This document shows, one piece after another, positions 47,439 through 58,273 of a DNA stretch of 64,000 nt. Below the pieces are notes generated by a model. That model did no database searches, had not been told where the DNA came from, and worked only from the letters and a program-made list of their open reading frames with translations. This DNA is from Panagrolaimus kolymaensis. Its lineage: Eukaryota; Nematoda; Chromadorea; Rhabditida; Panagrolaimidae. The stretch lies in contig JAJQJQ010000044.1 of assembly GCA_028622995.1 (NCBI GenBank), positions 372,001 to 436,000 on the forward strand, in the 5' to 3' direction. The stretch's first letter is position 1. The number at the start of each line of letters is the position of its first letter. The position numbers and the translations under genes were made by a program.

Positions 47439-47974
47439 CCTCAGATGTTTGGGCATTTGGAATAGCTATGATTGAAATATATTCTTTATGTGGCCAACTT
47501 TATCCAGGAATAAAACATTATGAATTGAAAGATTTTTTAAATGATGAAAAAAGAATTGAAAAACCTCAAAAAATGAATAATGAAATGTAAATACTTAATA
47601 TTTCCAAAAAAATATAAAATTGTAAAAAAAATTTAGGTTCGAAATTGCAAGCAGTTGCTGGCTTTCTCGACAAATTGAACGTCCAACATTTTCACATCTT
47701 CAAGAAATTTTTAATAAAATTTTAAAATCGCATGCATCTCCAAATTTGGTTGTGCTTAGGGTTGTCAAAAAAGATTTCCCGATTTTTCCTGGGAAATTTC
47801 CCGCTACAAACCCTTACAAAGTTTCACAAAGTCTAACAAAGTTCTACAAAAGTTGCTATAACTTTGTTAAACTTTGTAAGACTTTGTGAAGGTTTGTAGC
47901 GGGAAAATTCCCCATTTTCCCATTTCCCGGGAAATTCGACAACCCTAGTTGTGCTCAATGAGGATGAAAAATAA
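47439..47974 (+). pseudogene. Receptor kinase C-terminal fragment, interrupted by a hAT MITE
   Basis: Exon pieces 47439-47586 and 47637-47756 plus 47948-47974 read SDVWAFGIAMIEIYSLCGQL...YPGIKHYEL and CWLSRQIERPTFSHL, close to the C-lobe of the kinase gene at 41966-45370. The last codons NLVVL|NEDEK, stop, are split by the 191-bp transposon at 47757. No upstream kinase parts are found next to it. Confidence 0.75.
47757..47947. mobile_element. 191-bp hAT-like MITE
   Basis: Ends TAGGGTTGTC and GACAACCCTA, with an 8-bp target duplication GTTGTGCT on both sides (47749-47756 and 47948-47955). Eight-bp duplications and TAGGG/CAGGG ends are hallmarks of the hAT superfamily. Internally palindromic around ACTTTGT repeats and a TTTCCCG/CGGGAAA pair. 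Non-coding. Confidence 0.88.
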
Positions 47975-48813
47975 AAAGTTTCTTTCTTTTTATTTATTTA
48001 AAAAACTTAAATAACTTTTTTTGGTTTTTAACTTTTCAGAAATTCCTTTTTTACAAATAAAATTATTAGTGTATTTAATTAAAGCAGAGAGATAAAAAAA
48101 TTTCTTCAAAAATCAAAAATATGCGATAATTACTTTGTGAAAGACATTACAATGATGGATTGCTGGTGTTTAATTTTCAAAAGCACAATGAACATACATA
48201 TTCGCCGCCATTACTGAGCTAGGATAATTTCCACTTGACACTTCTTAAATGCTACCACCACCTTGGCAAATTTCACCGTGAATTTGATGCAGAAAACATT
48301 AGTGAAACCATAAATAATCTCGCAACCAATCCATTCTATTTAGAAGTAAAGAAAAAATTATATTTTTATATTTTTTTTGTAATAAAACAACTATAATTTA
48401 AACAGATTTCCCAAAATGAAAAAGACGAGGAATTTTAGTCTAAGTTATGCATTAATTAAATTAAAATAAAAAGGTTTTAAAAATTTTTTTTAAAAGAACA
48501 AATTTAATTTAATTTAATAATAATTCTAAATAAATGAATGATTTTAAATTCTAACATTCATAAAAATTGTGAAACTTTTGGAATATGAAAACAATGAAGT
48601 TCAAAATTATTCTGGGTTTCAAACCGAAAAAATTCTTGAAATGTTTCTGAAAAAAAATATTTATTTTGCAACTTTTCTAAAACTAAAGCAACGTTCATTT
48701 CATTTTTTTTTCATTTCTGGAATCCAATATTTTCTCGCGTTACTCTTTTTTCGACTATGTTAACAACTTTCATGTTGTTGTGTTTACTAATAGCTTTATT
48801 TTTTTTAGCAAAC
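47975..48813. other. Spacer with one more Gly-rich gene relic
   Basis: About 48150-48300 contains a very decayed minus-strand piece (EVSSGNYPSSVMAAN) like the end of the Gly-rich gene. The rest is AT-rich. The last 100 bases resemble the region before copies G and H and end in TTTTTTTAG just before the next start codon. Confidence 0.45.
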
Positions 48814-49703
48814 ATGGCTGAATCTCATCGTGAACATCTTTCAACCAGTGCAATGATTACGTTCAACGAAGATAATTATCAACGTCAATATTATTTCACG
48901 TTTCCATATCCTGTGACGCGCCATATCTTCATTAATGCAAATGCTAAAACTCAACTCAAGCTCCGTCAAACATGCAAATTCTTTCACAAGATGAATCCAA
49001 TGGTTATTCTTGAAAATTTGGTCTTTGGACATGCTCCATCACAATTTGCTGGCAAATATGATCTTACTGTTCAAAATTTTGATGAAATGCCAACGATTGA
49101 AGTTGTTACAAATAAAATTGTCTGTTACACTTATGATAAACGTTTGATGACAAAGATCCGCAGATGCGAAGCTAAAGCAATTTGGGTTCGTGAATGTGAA
49201 CTTTCAATAGAAGAATTCCATTTTTTTACACAATCTGATATGATCCAAGAATGGTGTTCATCGGAAGCTAACATTCGTGATGTTAATGGTAAACATATTT
49301 CTCTTGAAAATCTATTGCTTCGTTTACCAAATGCTGAACGTGTTAGGTATGTTTTATTTTATAATTTATAATTTTAAAAATTTGTTTTCAGGGCCAAAGC
49401 TCATGATGTCACCCATGGAAATTCATCTAAAATTCCTTCATGGAATAACAAAATCAAACATCTTGCTCTTGAATTTTATGGACCAATCAATGTTGATCAG
49501 CTTTATGAACTTCTCAAAGTTTGTTTTTTACTTTTTATGGTTTACTTTATTAGACAAATTTTTAGAAAGTTCTTGCTCCTAAAGCTCGTCTTTTGATTGA
49601 TTTAAAAAATAAAACTTTTTTACCAACTTTCAAAGCTGAAATGAAAGCAAAGATGAAAACATGGAGGCCTCATAATGCAAAACCAGATCTTGCTATTTTT
49701 TGA
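48814..49703 (+). CDS. Single-module F-box-like protein (copy I)
   Basis: Exons 48814-49346, 49392-49518 and 49566-49703 give about 265 residues. It has its own N-terminus (MAESHREHLSTS) and then the shared F-box-like block (YYFTFPYPVTRHIF, LRQTCKFFHKMNP). Body WVRECELSIEEF, tail VLAPKARLLIDL. The frame is open upstream to 48757, which would add a hydrophobic stretch resembling a signal peptide, but an acceptor-like TTTTTTTAG sits just before the ATG as in copies G and H, so I start at 48814. AATAAA near 49794. Confidence 0.75.
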
Positions 49704-49974
49704 CTTTAATCGTTCTATTAAGCTTCCATTTTATTTTTGTTTCATCATTTCTTTCTTGTTTAATTTTTGTTCATGTGTTTCGAAATGTTCTAAATAAATT
49801 TTGTTCGGTTCATATAGTTTTATGGTTTAAAAAGCACACAATGTTTGTTGAGCTTTTAAAAATTTGTCGGAACAAACTTTTTAACGGATTTTTCTCTAAA
49901 AGAGCATGGATTCGATGGATTCTTTGTTTCATTTAAAATTAAAGCTTGTAGTATTACATAAACATTTGCTGATT

Positions 49975-50470
49975 TAAATCCATTTCAGAGATCACACTTA
50001 TAATCAGAATTACATGTTTTAGTTTTGCATAAATATGGCTGAGCATCTTCATGATCGAATTCACCCGCGGCAAAAGCGAAATTGTTATCTGAGACTTCAG
50101 GAGTTGCATATCCCCATCGTGATAAAAAAAGAAGAAGAGAATTAATTCAAAAATAGGCAACTAAAAATAATTTTGATTAATATTTCCTTTACAGTTGCAG
50201 CAATCGGGTGCTGCTTTTCTTTAACTTTTTGTAAACCTTTTCTTTGAATTTTTTTTAATGGCTGATTTTTTGGTAATTTTAAGAATTACATAATTTCTAT
50301 AGCCACCGATATAATATTTAATAAACAAACCAAAACCATTCATTGCTTTTTTCTGTAACTCGATGAAGGCCAAGAGTAAATTCAGGGTTTGCACCAAAAA
50401 CATTTTTAACAACTTTAGTTTTTAGTTCGAATAAAGTCTTCTTTTTTTGTGATGTTACTTGCATAAACTA
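49975..50470 (-). pseudogene. C-type lectin-like domain relic
   Basis: About 50130-49985 reads WGYATPEVSDNNFAFAAGEF, then YLCKTKTCNSDYKCDL and TGA; about 50410-50280 reads FGANPEFTLGLHRVTEKSNE, WFW and then YIGGYRNY in a shifted frame. The Leu-Gly-Leu, W.W and final Cys pattern fits nematode C-type lectin-like domains. Parts lie in different frames with stops between, so the gene is dead. Lectin and VWA modules often occur together in nematode secreted proteins, and VWA relics lie nearby. Confidence 0.5.
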
Positions 50471-51042
50471 AAATTTTATTCATTATTTTAGATCCTAAAT
50501 AAAATATCTTCTTTCTAAACTTTTTGGAGAACGTTATTTTTTCTTTCTTTAAAAAGCGCGTTTTTTGTTTTTATCTAAAGCCCCTTATTCACCTTTTTAA
50601 AAAAAGAAAGCAACGAATAAAACAATAATTATGGACATGTGACTACATACTTCTCCAGAGTAAAGTAGTTTATTGTTTTTTAATTTTCATTTTTGTTTGA
50701 TATTTGTGTCTCTTCAAATTCAAGTATTATCAATATAACACACACGACACTAATGAAAATACCATCTTTTATGGATTTCAAATCATTCATAATGAGCTAC
50801 AAAGTAGCGCCAAAAAAAGGAAATAGCATGTTTGGAATATATCGTTAGCTTATCTATTTATGAAATATCAATGTTGGCTAATAAATGTGAAATAAAGATG
50901 AAAAAAAAGTTTTTTTTATTACTAATTTAAAGCATAATAAAAATTAATTGTGTGTTTTTTTTAAATATTAAAAATATTATTACAAAATGAGATATTTTGT
51001 TGTTGGACAATGATGAAAAACATAAGTTAGAATTATTTTTAT
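50471..51042. other. AT-rich intergenic region
   Basis: No gene or clear repeat is seen. Confidence 0.4.
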
Positions 51043-51425
51043 TTAGCGGCCAAATCCAGATTGAGCATATCCACCGCCATTGCTGCTTGGATACCCTCCA
51101 CTTGGAGGCCCATAACTATTTCCACCACCAAATCCAATATTGGGTTGAGCATATTCTCCACCGCCATTGTTGATTCCTCCACCAATGGATGGAGGAGGAC
51201 CACCTTGGAATCCAGAATCAACACCGCCGCCAATTCCACTATCAAAGCCACCTAAAAAAAGATTTTTTTGTTTAAAATTTAGTTTTATAACAAAGTTTTT
51301 TTCTAACCTGGACTTATACCATATCCAATTCCAGATGGACGTCCATAACCTCCAGGTTTAGCATAAACAATTGCAAAAATTGCACAAACCAAAACAATAA
51401 TAATTTGTTTAAAAAATGAAAACAT
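51043..51425 (-). CDS. Gly-rich secreted peptide
   Basis: Exons 51425-51308 and 51251-51043 give about 108 residues. A strong signal peptide (FKQIIIVLVCAIFAIVYA) is followed by GGYGRPSGIGYG, then Gly/Pro/Ser/Tyr-rich sequence with repeated GGGEYAQPNIGFG and GGGYAQSGFG. No Cys in the mature part. This resembles small Gly-rich peptides that nematodes secrete (epidermal defence or cuticle-type). At least three decayed copies are in the window (39.5, 47.2 and 48.2 kb), so this is the surviving member of a local family. Confidence 0.75.
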
Positions 51426-51516
51426 TTTCTTTAATTAAAGTTAATTTTCTTTAAAGCAAGATGAAGATCAGAAAGTCGAAATAAAATTGATAACTTTTTC
51501 ACGATTTCACACTTTT

Positions 51517-51525
51517 CTTTTTATA
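51517..51525 (-). promoter_or_regulatory. TATA box
   Basis: TATAAAAAG on the minus strand, 92 bp upstream of the Gly-rich peptide start at 51425. Confidence 0.55.
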
Positions 51526-52667
51526 CCAAATTTTTTTAGTTTTTGAAAGTCATTGAACTCGATGATCAACAAAAAAACGAATCAAAAAAAAGTCTCTATT
51601 TTTCGCGGTGTTTAGTTTTTGTTTTGTTTGCGCATTAAAGAGTTTTTTTTTTCGACGAATAGAAACAATGAAAAAGAAATGATGGTGTGAGAGATCGCTC
51701 GCGTGAAGGATGAAAAACGACAGACACCAACGCAATCAAAAAATCGCTGAATTTGAAAAAAAAAGAAGAAAAAACTAATAAAATAAAATGACGCATTTCC
51801 GATTATCATTTTTTTTTCTTTCATGGATTTTGTTTGTTAAATTTTGTGAATCTTTTTTTTCGGGTAAAATTGATTCAAAAAAATATTAGCCAAACTCCTG
51901 TTTCACATTTTTTCTTGTTTTTCTTGGCCGCCGTAAACATTTTTTATGTTTGAAAATTTCTTTTTTTGAACCTTTATTTAAATTTTTTGAACCCAAAATT
52001 AAACCTCTCCAAAAAGAAAAAAAGAAAAAAAGATGGGTTTCATTAAGAAAAATTTTTTAAAACTAAAATTAAGCTTTGTGGAATGGCAAATTTATTAATT
52101 TTTTGAAAAAAAAACAATGCGTTTGTAATTTGCTGATTTCTTTTTGTTTTAAATTACTGATTGCGTCCATTACAGCATAGTCTTTTTAAATGAAGAAAGT
52201 TGCAATGTGTGGATTCATTAAAAGATGCTTCGCCAAATAAACTTCGAAGATCTAAAATTACAAAATTTATGCTTAAAAATTTTATGTATTTTTACAATAA
52301 CAAGTTTGGGATTAAACATGGTTGCATAAAACAGAAGCTTGGAATATTTCATTTCTATGAGAGAAAAAAAATTTTAATAACAAACAAAAAAGGTAGAAAA
52401 ATGCTAAACAAAATATTCAAAAAAAAAATCGCATCTAAAATTAAGACAACCAAGATATCCATAAGTATCGCATAAAAATTTTGCACTTCCTGAGGAGGAG
52501 ATGCATTTCGAAAATAAGGTATACTTTAAGCACTTCAAAAACAGTAATATTCCGCCATTTTTATCTGTTCTTTGGGTGGAAAAATCAGATTTTTCATGCT
52601 TTTTTACCCTAGAATCAATAAAATGTCAAAAATCCTTTAAAAAATAATTAATATCCATGTTAGAAAG
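51526..52667. other. Intergenic region
   Basis: AT-rich. An open frame at 52200-52475 is Lys-rich and has no family signal. No gene is called. Confidence 0.4.
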
Positions 52668-53074
52668 CAGTGCTGTCATTTTTCCATTTTGTCGACGCCG
52701 ACGCCGACGACGACGGCGTCGTCACAAAAATTTGGCGTCGACGCCGACGACAAATCGACGCCTCAACGCCAAAATTAAAATATTTTTTCCTTTATTAAAT
52801 TTTGAGCTTTTTTAGCTAAAAATTATTAAATTAAATAATTATAAAACAAGTTTCTATTAACGGAAACAACAATAACTTTAAATTAAAGCGTTTAAAATAG
52901 TCTAATTTTTGTATTTTCTATGATTTTTTTTATTTTTTTGAAAAAATCGAGTATTTTTTGGCGTCGACGACAAATAAGAAAAAGTATCGACGACGACGCC
53001 GACGCCGACGCCGTCGTCGGCGTCGACGATTTCGTCGACGACGTGACGATTTCGTCGGCGTCGATACAGCACTG
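52668..53074. mobile_element. 407-bp hAT-like element with GACGCC-rich subterminal parts
   Basis: Terminal repeats CAGTGCTGT and ACAGCACTG, flanked by an exact 8-bp duplication TTAGAAAG (52660-52667 and 53075-53082). Both subterminal regions are GC-rich strings of CGACGCCGAC/GGCGTCG type, mutually inverted, around an AT-rich core. The Arg-rich open frame that they create is an artefact of the triplet-like repeat. No transposase. Confidence 0.85.
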
Positions 53075-53276
53075 TTAGAAAGTATGCCATTTTTCGACTT
53101 TTTTGTTTTTGGCGAACAGTTAAAAAATCAACCAACCAGTCATTTTCACTTCACAGTGAACTAATAAAAATATATATATATGATTATTTTTAGAAGCAAG
53201 CAATAAAGCTTTAATAATAAATAAAACGATATTTTTTAATGTTTCAATTAAAAATTCCACCAAAATCTGCATATCA

Positions 53277-53483
53277 TTAATGAAAAAATCCATTTGTTTT
53301 TGAATTTTCGCCTTTGGGAAAATCCTTAAAGCGAAAGTTTACTGTCTGTTTTTCTAGAACAAATATTTCGTCAAAAAATGGTGGTGAATTATTATAACTT
53401 GAAAGTAAGGAGATTGCCTTTATTTCTGTTAATAAATATAAAATAAAAATCAATGAGATAAAAATGCAATAACGAAACATCAT
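53277..53483 (-). CDS. Small secreted protein, copy R', variant end
   Basis: 68 codons. Signal peptide YCIFISLIFILYLLTEIKA followed by ISLLSSYNNS, the same start as the gene at 57016-56553. After that the sequence differs (EKQTVNFRFKDFPKGENS) and ends in TAA without the second exon seen there. It may be a truncated copy or an intronless variant. It sits downstream of F-box-like copy C just as its sister sits downstream of copy D. Confidence 0.5.
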   Translation of the reverse strand: MMFRYCIFISLIFILYLLTEIKAISLLSSYNNSPPFFDEIFVLEKQTVNFRFKDFPKGENSKTNGFFH

Positions 53484-54091
53484 TTATTTTTAAAAAAAGT
53501 AAACAATAAAAATCAAAAAATTAATGAAAACGTGACAAAGAAAGATATTAAAAGTTTTTTTTTCAAATTGGTTGCGAAATTGCACCTTTTTTTAAAGAAA
53601 ACCCAAACAACACTCTTTTATTTGATAAATGTGAGCGAAAAAATAGTTACGATGGGACGCGGTCAATATCATTTATAAAAATTAACCACATCGCGCATGT
53701 GATAAATAAACTTTTAAAAAAGAGAGTTAGAGAAAAAGAAATACAAAAAAAGTTTTAAAAAATTTAGTCTTTGATAGTTTGTATTAGTTATTTTTTTTTG
53801 TGGGGACAAAATATTAGAACACTTGAACTCTCTCGAGTTTGATCGTCGTGACTTTTATCAATCAAAAAAATTAATTTATAAAAATATGTTCAAAAAACGA
53901 ACATGATTTTTAACCTTTCATTGAATTAATCAAAATTTCATGCAGATAAAAAAGCAGAATTTATTTGAAGAAGTTGAAGAAAATTTAAATAATAATTTTA
54001 TAACAAACAAAAAAAGGTGTTAAATATTAAAAATTTATTTTACAAGTTCATTACATAATTACACAATCAAAAATTATTAGACAATAAAAGT
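53484..54091. other. Spacer, duplicated at 57.1-58.2 kb
   Basis: About 53540-53850 matches 57090-57168 plus 57787-57990. It therefore shows the empty target site of the transposon inserted at 57168. No gene is seen. Confidence 0.6.
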
Positions 54092-56149
54092 TTATGAGAC
54101 AATTTTAAACGTAGGTTTATCGATTTGCGGCTTCCAAGTATCCAACTTTGCTTTCATTTGAGCTTTGAATTCTGCAACATCCATTTGTTCATTCAAACGC
54201 CTTATATTAATTTTGATCATAGCTTTGGGAGCAAGAGATTTCTAAAAATGAGTTAAACTTGTGATTAGATAATAAAATAAAAATGGCTAAAATCATACTT
54301 TAAGAACATCAAATAACGAATCAGCATGAATTGGATCTTTGAGAAAAATAATTTCAAGACATTTGATTTTGTTGCTTTGAGGAAGTGAAATTGGTTTATT
54401 TGGATAAAGAGGATGAATTCCACGAACTTTTGCACTGAAATATATAAATAGCCTCCAAACAAAATATGAATAAAATACAAACCGAAAAATTTCCACATTT
54501 GGAAGATGAATCAACAATGCATTGAGAGAAATGACTTTAGAATAATCATTATTTTTAACGAGACCATAAATTGAATTCCAATCTTTTACTTTTCCTGATT
54601 TTGTTAAGAATATAAAGTCATCCATGCGATGATTAACAGAACGTGAAGAAATTTTAATCACATTTATTCGATAATCGGCGTATAAACCGCCCTTTCCATC
54701 AATGCCCAATGAGTTTGTAATCCAAAGAGGTTTATCCATTTCTTGGTCATTTTCAAACATGATTTTGTTATTATCAACAGTCAGTGTGACTTTTCCATCA
54801 GTTCCAACATGAAAATCATCAACCATCAAGTAATGATTCTTCTGACAGAAAAATTTGCAAGTTCGTTCAAGCTTCTTCCATGTTTCAGCATCAGCATTTT
54901 CACGGATGTAGCACATGTGTGGATATGGAAAAGCTGTATACTGTCGTTCGATGTTTTCATTGTTGTAGGTAACCCTCTTCTTTAGAACAGAATCTTCTGC
55001 AGGTTCTTCATCAAGCATAGATTCATAAGCAAGTACTGATTCTTCTGAAAGCATTGGGTCTTCAACTAGCATTGGTTCATCATCATCAGGTTGTCCATTA
55101 AGCTGTCGTTCAACTTCGATAATTACAGGAAGCTTCTTACGAAAATAATTGCAAAATATCGAATGAAAAGTATCCATTCACGTTTGTTTTTTGAATGGAG
55201 GAGGATGAGTAGCTACAGTAGTTTCATTGTTGGCAAATTCTTCCATAACTCCAGAAAGATGTAAGTTTACGTCTGATTTAGCCATTTTTTGATTGAAGAG
55301 TTCTTCAAATTCATCGTTTTCAAATGTAAAATCAACATGGATTTTGGTTTCAGCTTCAACATGTTTCTAAAACAAATAAGTTTTACACCCACAAAACATT
55401 CAAAATACAATACCTTAACAAATTCAAATACCAAATTAGCACAAAGTGGACCATCGACGTTATTGAGAGAGAATTCAGTGATCTTTTGTTTCCATGGAAT
55501 AGCAAGAAGCTTTGTCATTGTTTCATCAGTAACATGGCAATCATCTACTCTAAAAAAAGTTTATGAATAAACATAAATATGTTAGTAAGAAAATTATGTA
55601 AAAATATTACCGTATAATTTGAGCATTAGGAACACGAGCTAAAACATCTTCCAAAGGAACAAAAGATTGGTAAAAATCCGAAACAATCGAAGTATTCGAC
55701 AAATCCAAACATTCAACTTTCCCAGATCTTGTAAGCTTTTCAAATCTATGAAATGGCAAAATTGCATCAAAGATTGAGATTTCAACAGCGTCACATCGAA
55801 CCATTTTCTTAGTAAAGTTGCCATCAAGATTATAAGGGAAGAATAGGTTGAGTTTCTTTGTTACCCAAATGTTGCTGGAATTCATCAGGAATACTTGGAG
55901 TTGATCATCATCAATAAAATCCATGCATCCATCATAAGCTTCATTTTCAAGTCGTTGTTTCGTTGAACCAACTTCCAAAGTGTCGATGATGAGAGATGGA
56001 ACTTCTTTGTAAAAATATTTGCATGAACGATCCAGCTTTTGTTTGATTTCAGCATCAGCTTCATTGTTGACGTAGTTGATGAGCTTCTCAGAAAATAGAA
56101 AACCTTGATGTTGGAAATTTGAAAGATTGAACACAAGTTTATCAACCAT
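54092..56149 (-). pseudogene. Two-module F-box-like gene with a premature stop (copy C)
   Basis: Exons 56149-55611, 55549-55414, 55366-54483, 54434-54299 and 54241-54092 keep all family borders and the 136-nt exons. In exon 3 the codon that is TGG in copy B (QTWMDTF) is TGA at 55180-55178, codon 63 of that exon. Everything before and after is open and conserved, including the end PTFKIVS. The single change separates module 1 from module 2; the ATG right after the stop could start a module-2-only product. Recently dead, split in two, or read through. Confidence 0.75.
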
Positions 56150-56552
56150 TTTCAGCGACGAACTTTTCGAAGAATGAAGTTACTAAAAAACTCGGTTTTT
56201 TCCATTTTTTCTGTCAGCGGAAGAATGTTATTTTTTGGAGTGATAAAAAATTTGCATTGTAATAATCCAAACAAATAAATAATTTAGATTTAAAATTCAA
56301 CTTGTAGGTTGTTTAATGGCTCCAGTTTTTAAGGTTTAAATTTTGAAGATTTCTGCCCATTCAAAACTCAAGCACTTGATTGTTTTCTTGGCAACAAGAT
56401 AGTTGTGTTTTACAAAAATGACTTTCAGTTATTTGTACTTTTAACTTTTAAAAATAAAAAACCTGGGTAATTTATAATTCGTATTTACATACAAAAAAAT
56501 AAGAAATGAAAATGAAAATAGTTTTAATTAAAAATAGGCAATGGAATGAATA
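56150..56552. other. Spacer
   Basis: AT-rich DNA upstream of copy C (its promoter side) and downstream of the small secreted gene. No gene is seen. Confidence 0.4.
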
Positions 56553-57016
56553 CTAATTCCTAACATCTCTAACTGATGCATGAACAAATCCTTTGGGCAT
56601 CAATTCTCTTATGTTAATTTTAACTATTGGAACTCGGTAAATGGCGCCATTTGCATCGACAAAGATTTCACCGCTGCCAAACAGATTTCTTGAATAAATC
56701 TAAAATAATATTTTTAATTTTTTCCTTTTATATTTTTATTTTAGCTAAAAACATTTTTTTTAAATCTCCATTTTATAAATGCAATACATTTTGCTCAGAA
56801 AATTCTTAGAACAAAAATATCAAAAGTTTAGAGGCTTACATATTTTCCTCCCACATCTGCTAATGGCTGTGCAGGAAATGGCATTTCTTGGGTAGGAGTT
56901 TCAGTTATGGCATTTCCTTTATTTAACAAATTATTATAACTTGAAAGTAATGAGATTCCCTTTATTTCTGTTAATAAATATAAAATAAAAAGCAATGCAC
57001 AAACGCAACGCAACAT
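56553..57016 (-). CDS. Small secreted protein, copy R
   Basis: Exons 57016-56840 and 56699-56553 give about 107 residues. Signal peptide MLRCVCALLFILYLLTEIKG, then ISLLSSYNNLLNKGNA, a Pro-rich part (PTQEMPFPAQPL) and a C-terminal domain read as YSRNLFGSGEIFVDANGAIY, RVPIVKINI and VHASVRDV. No Cys in the mature part. No family recognised. Paralogue of the frame at 53277-53483 within a duplicated unit. Confidence 0.65.
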
Positions 57017-57167
57017 GATTGATAAAAAAAAGTAAACAATAAAAATCAAAAAATTAATGAACGAAAACGTGACAAATAAAGGTACTAACAACTTTTTTTT
57101 TCAAATGGTTGCGAAATTGCACCTTTTTTAAAGAAAATCCAAACAACGCTCTTTTGTTTGATAAATG

Positions 57168-57786
57168 TAGGTACCGGCATGTACATTTCGCCAAACGAAT
57201 GCCAAAGAAAAAAGATGGCAACGATGACACTTTTTTTAAATAAGTTTTAAATGCGTTGATTGATTTACGTTTTATCGATTTTATTTTTTGATATTTATCC
57301 CATCGGAAAGCCCGTAAAATTCTGTTATTGAGATATCTAATTCTTTTAAATCGTAAAATAGAGAAAATGGATTCAAAAACAGTTTTTTATTTTTCCTGAG
57401 CCAGCTTAAAGGTTGACTAATTTTTATTTTTTGACAATATTATTCCTCACACTAATCTGCATAAAATATCAAAAATCCGTGCCCGCACTAGTCAGAAAAG
57501 TCACTTTTCCAAAGCAAAAACCATAAAATTGATAGAAAATGTGGGCATCAGCAAGTGAAAAATGTTGCTTTTCATTTGCAACATGCAAAAAATGAAAGGG
57601 GAAGAAAACCTTTTTCGTTGCCATTTTTTAATTCAGAAGTAAATATTAAAACCTTGATATCTTAATTGGGAGTTTATTAAAAATTATTTTCTCTTCTATC
57701 ATTAAATTCCCCGTATTTGATAGTACCTATCCCTCTAAACCATACATCAAAACAAAGAAACTTCATTTTTTGCTTGCCGGTCCCTA
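57168..57786. mobile_element. 619-bp hAT-like element with readable empty site
   Basis: Ends TAGGTACCGGCA and TGCCGGTCCCTA (one mismatch between the inverted ends). The 8-bp duplication GATAAATG flanks it at 57160-57167 and 57787-57794. The duplicated spacer near 53620 has a single uninterrupted GATAAATGTGAGCG, the pre-insertion site. No transposase frame is seen. Confidence 0.85.
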
Positions 57787-58273
57787 GATAAATGTGAGCG
57801 GAAAAATAGTTACGATGGGTCGCGTTCAATATCATTTATAAAAATTAACCACATCGCGCATATGATAAATAAACTTTTAAAAAATTGAGAAAGAGAAAAA
57901 GGACTACGAAAAGGCGCTTAAAAATTTAGTCATTATTAGTTTGTTTTATTAGATTTTTTTAGGGACAAAAAGTTAGAACACTTGAACTCTCGAGTTTGAT
58001 CGTCGTGGCTCTGAATTCAATAGGGCGTTATCAATCAAAATAAATAAATTACAAAAATATTATGTTCAAAAAAGGAATATGATTTTTAACCTTTCTCCTT
58101 GAATGAAAGAAACTCGAATATATTGAAAACTACAAAGTTTGTATAAAGGAGCTGTCAAAAATTAAATTAATTATTTTATAACAAACAAAAAAAGTATTAT
58201 ATATTAAAAATTTATTTTATCATTTCATTACATAATTACACAATCAAAAAATAAGTCAAAATACAGTAAAATT
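57787..58273. other. Spacer
   Basis: Continues the duplicated spacer; AT-rich. No gene is seen. Confidence 0.4.

Noticed and set aside
52200..52475. Lys-rich 91-codon frame
   Set aside because: No homologue, no introns, and composition typical of AT-rich non-coding DNA.
52958..53164. Poly-arginine open frame
   Set aside because: Produced by the CGACGC-type array inside the hAT-like element, not by a gene.
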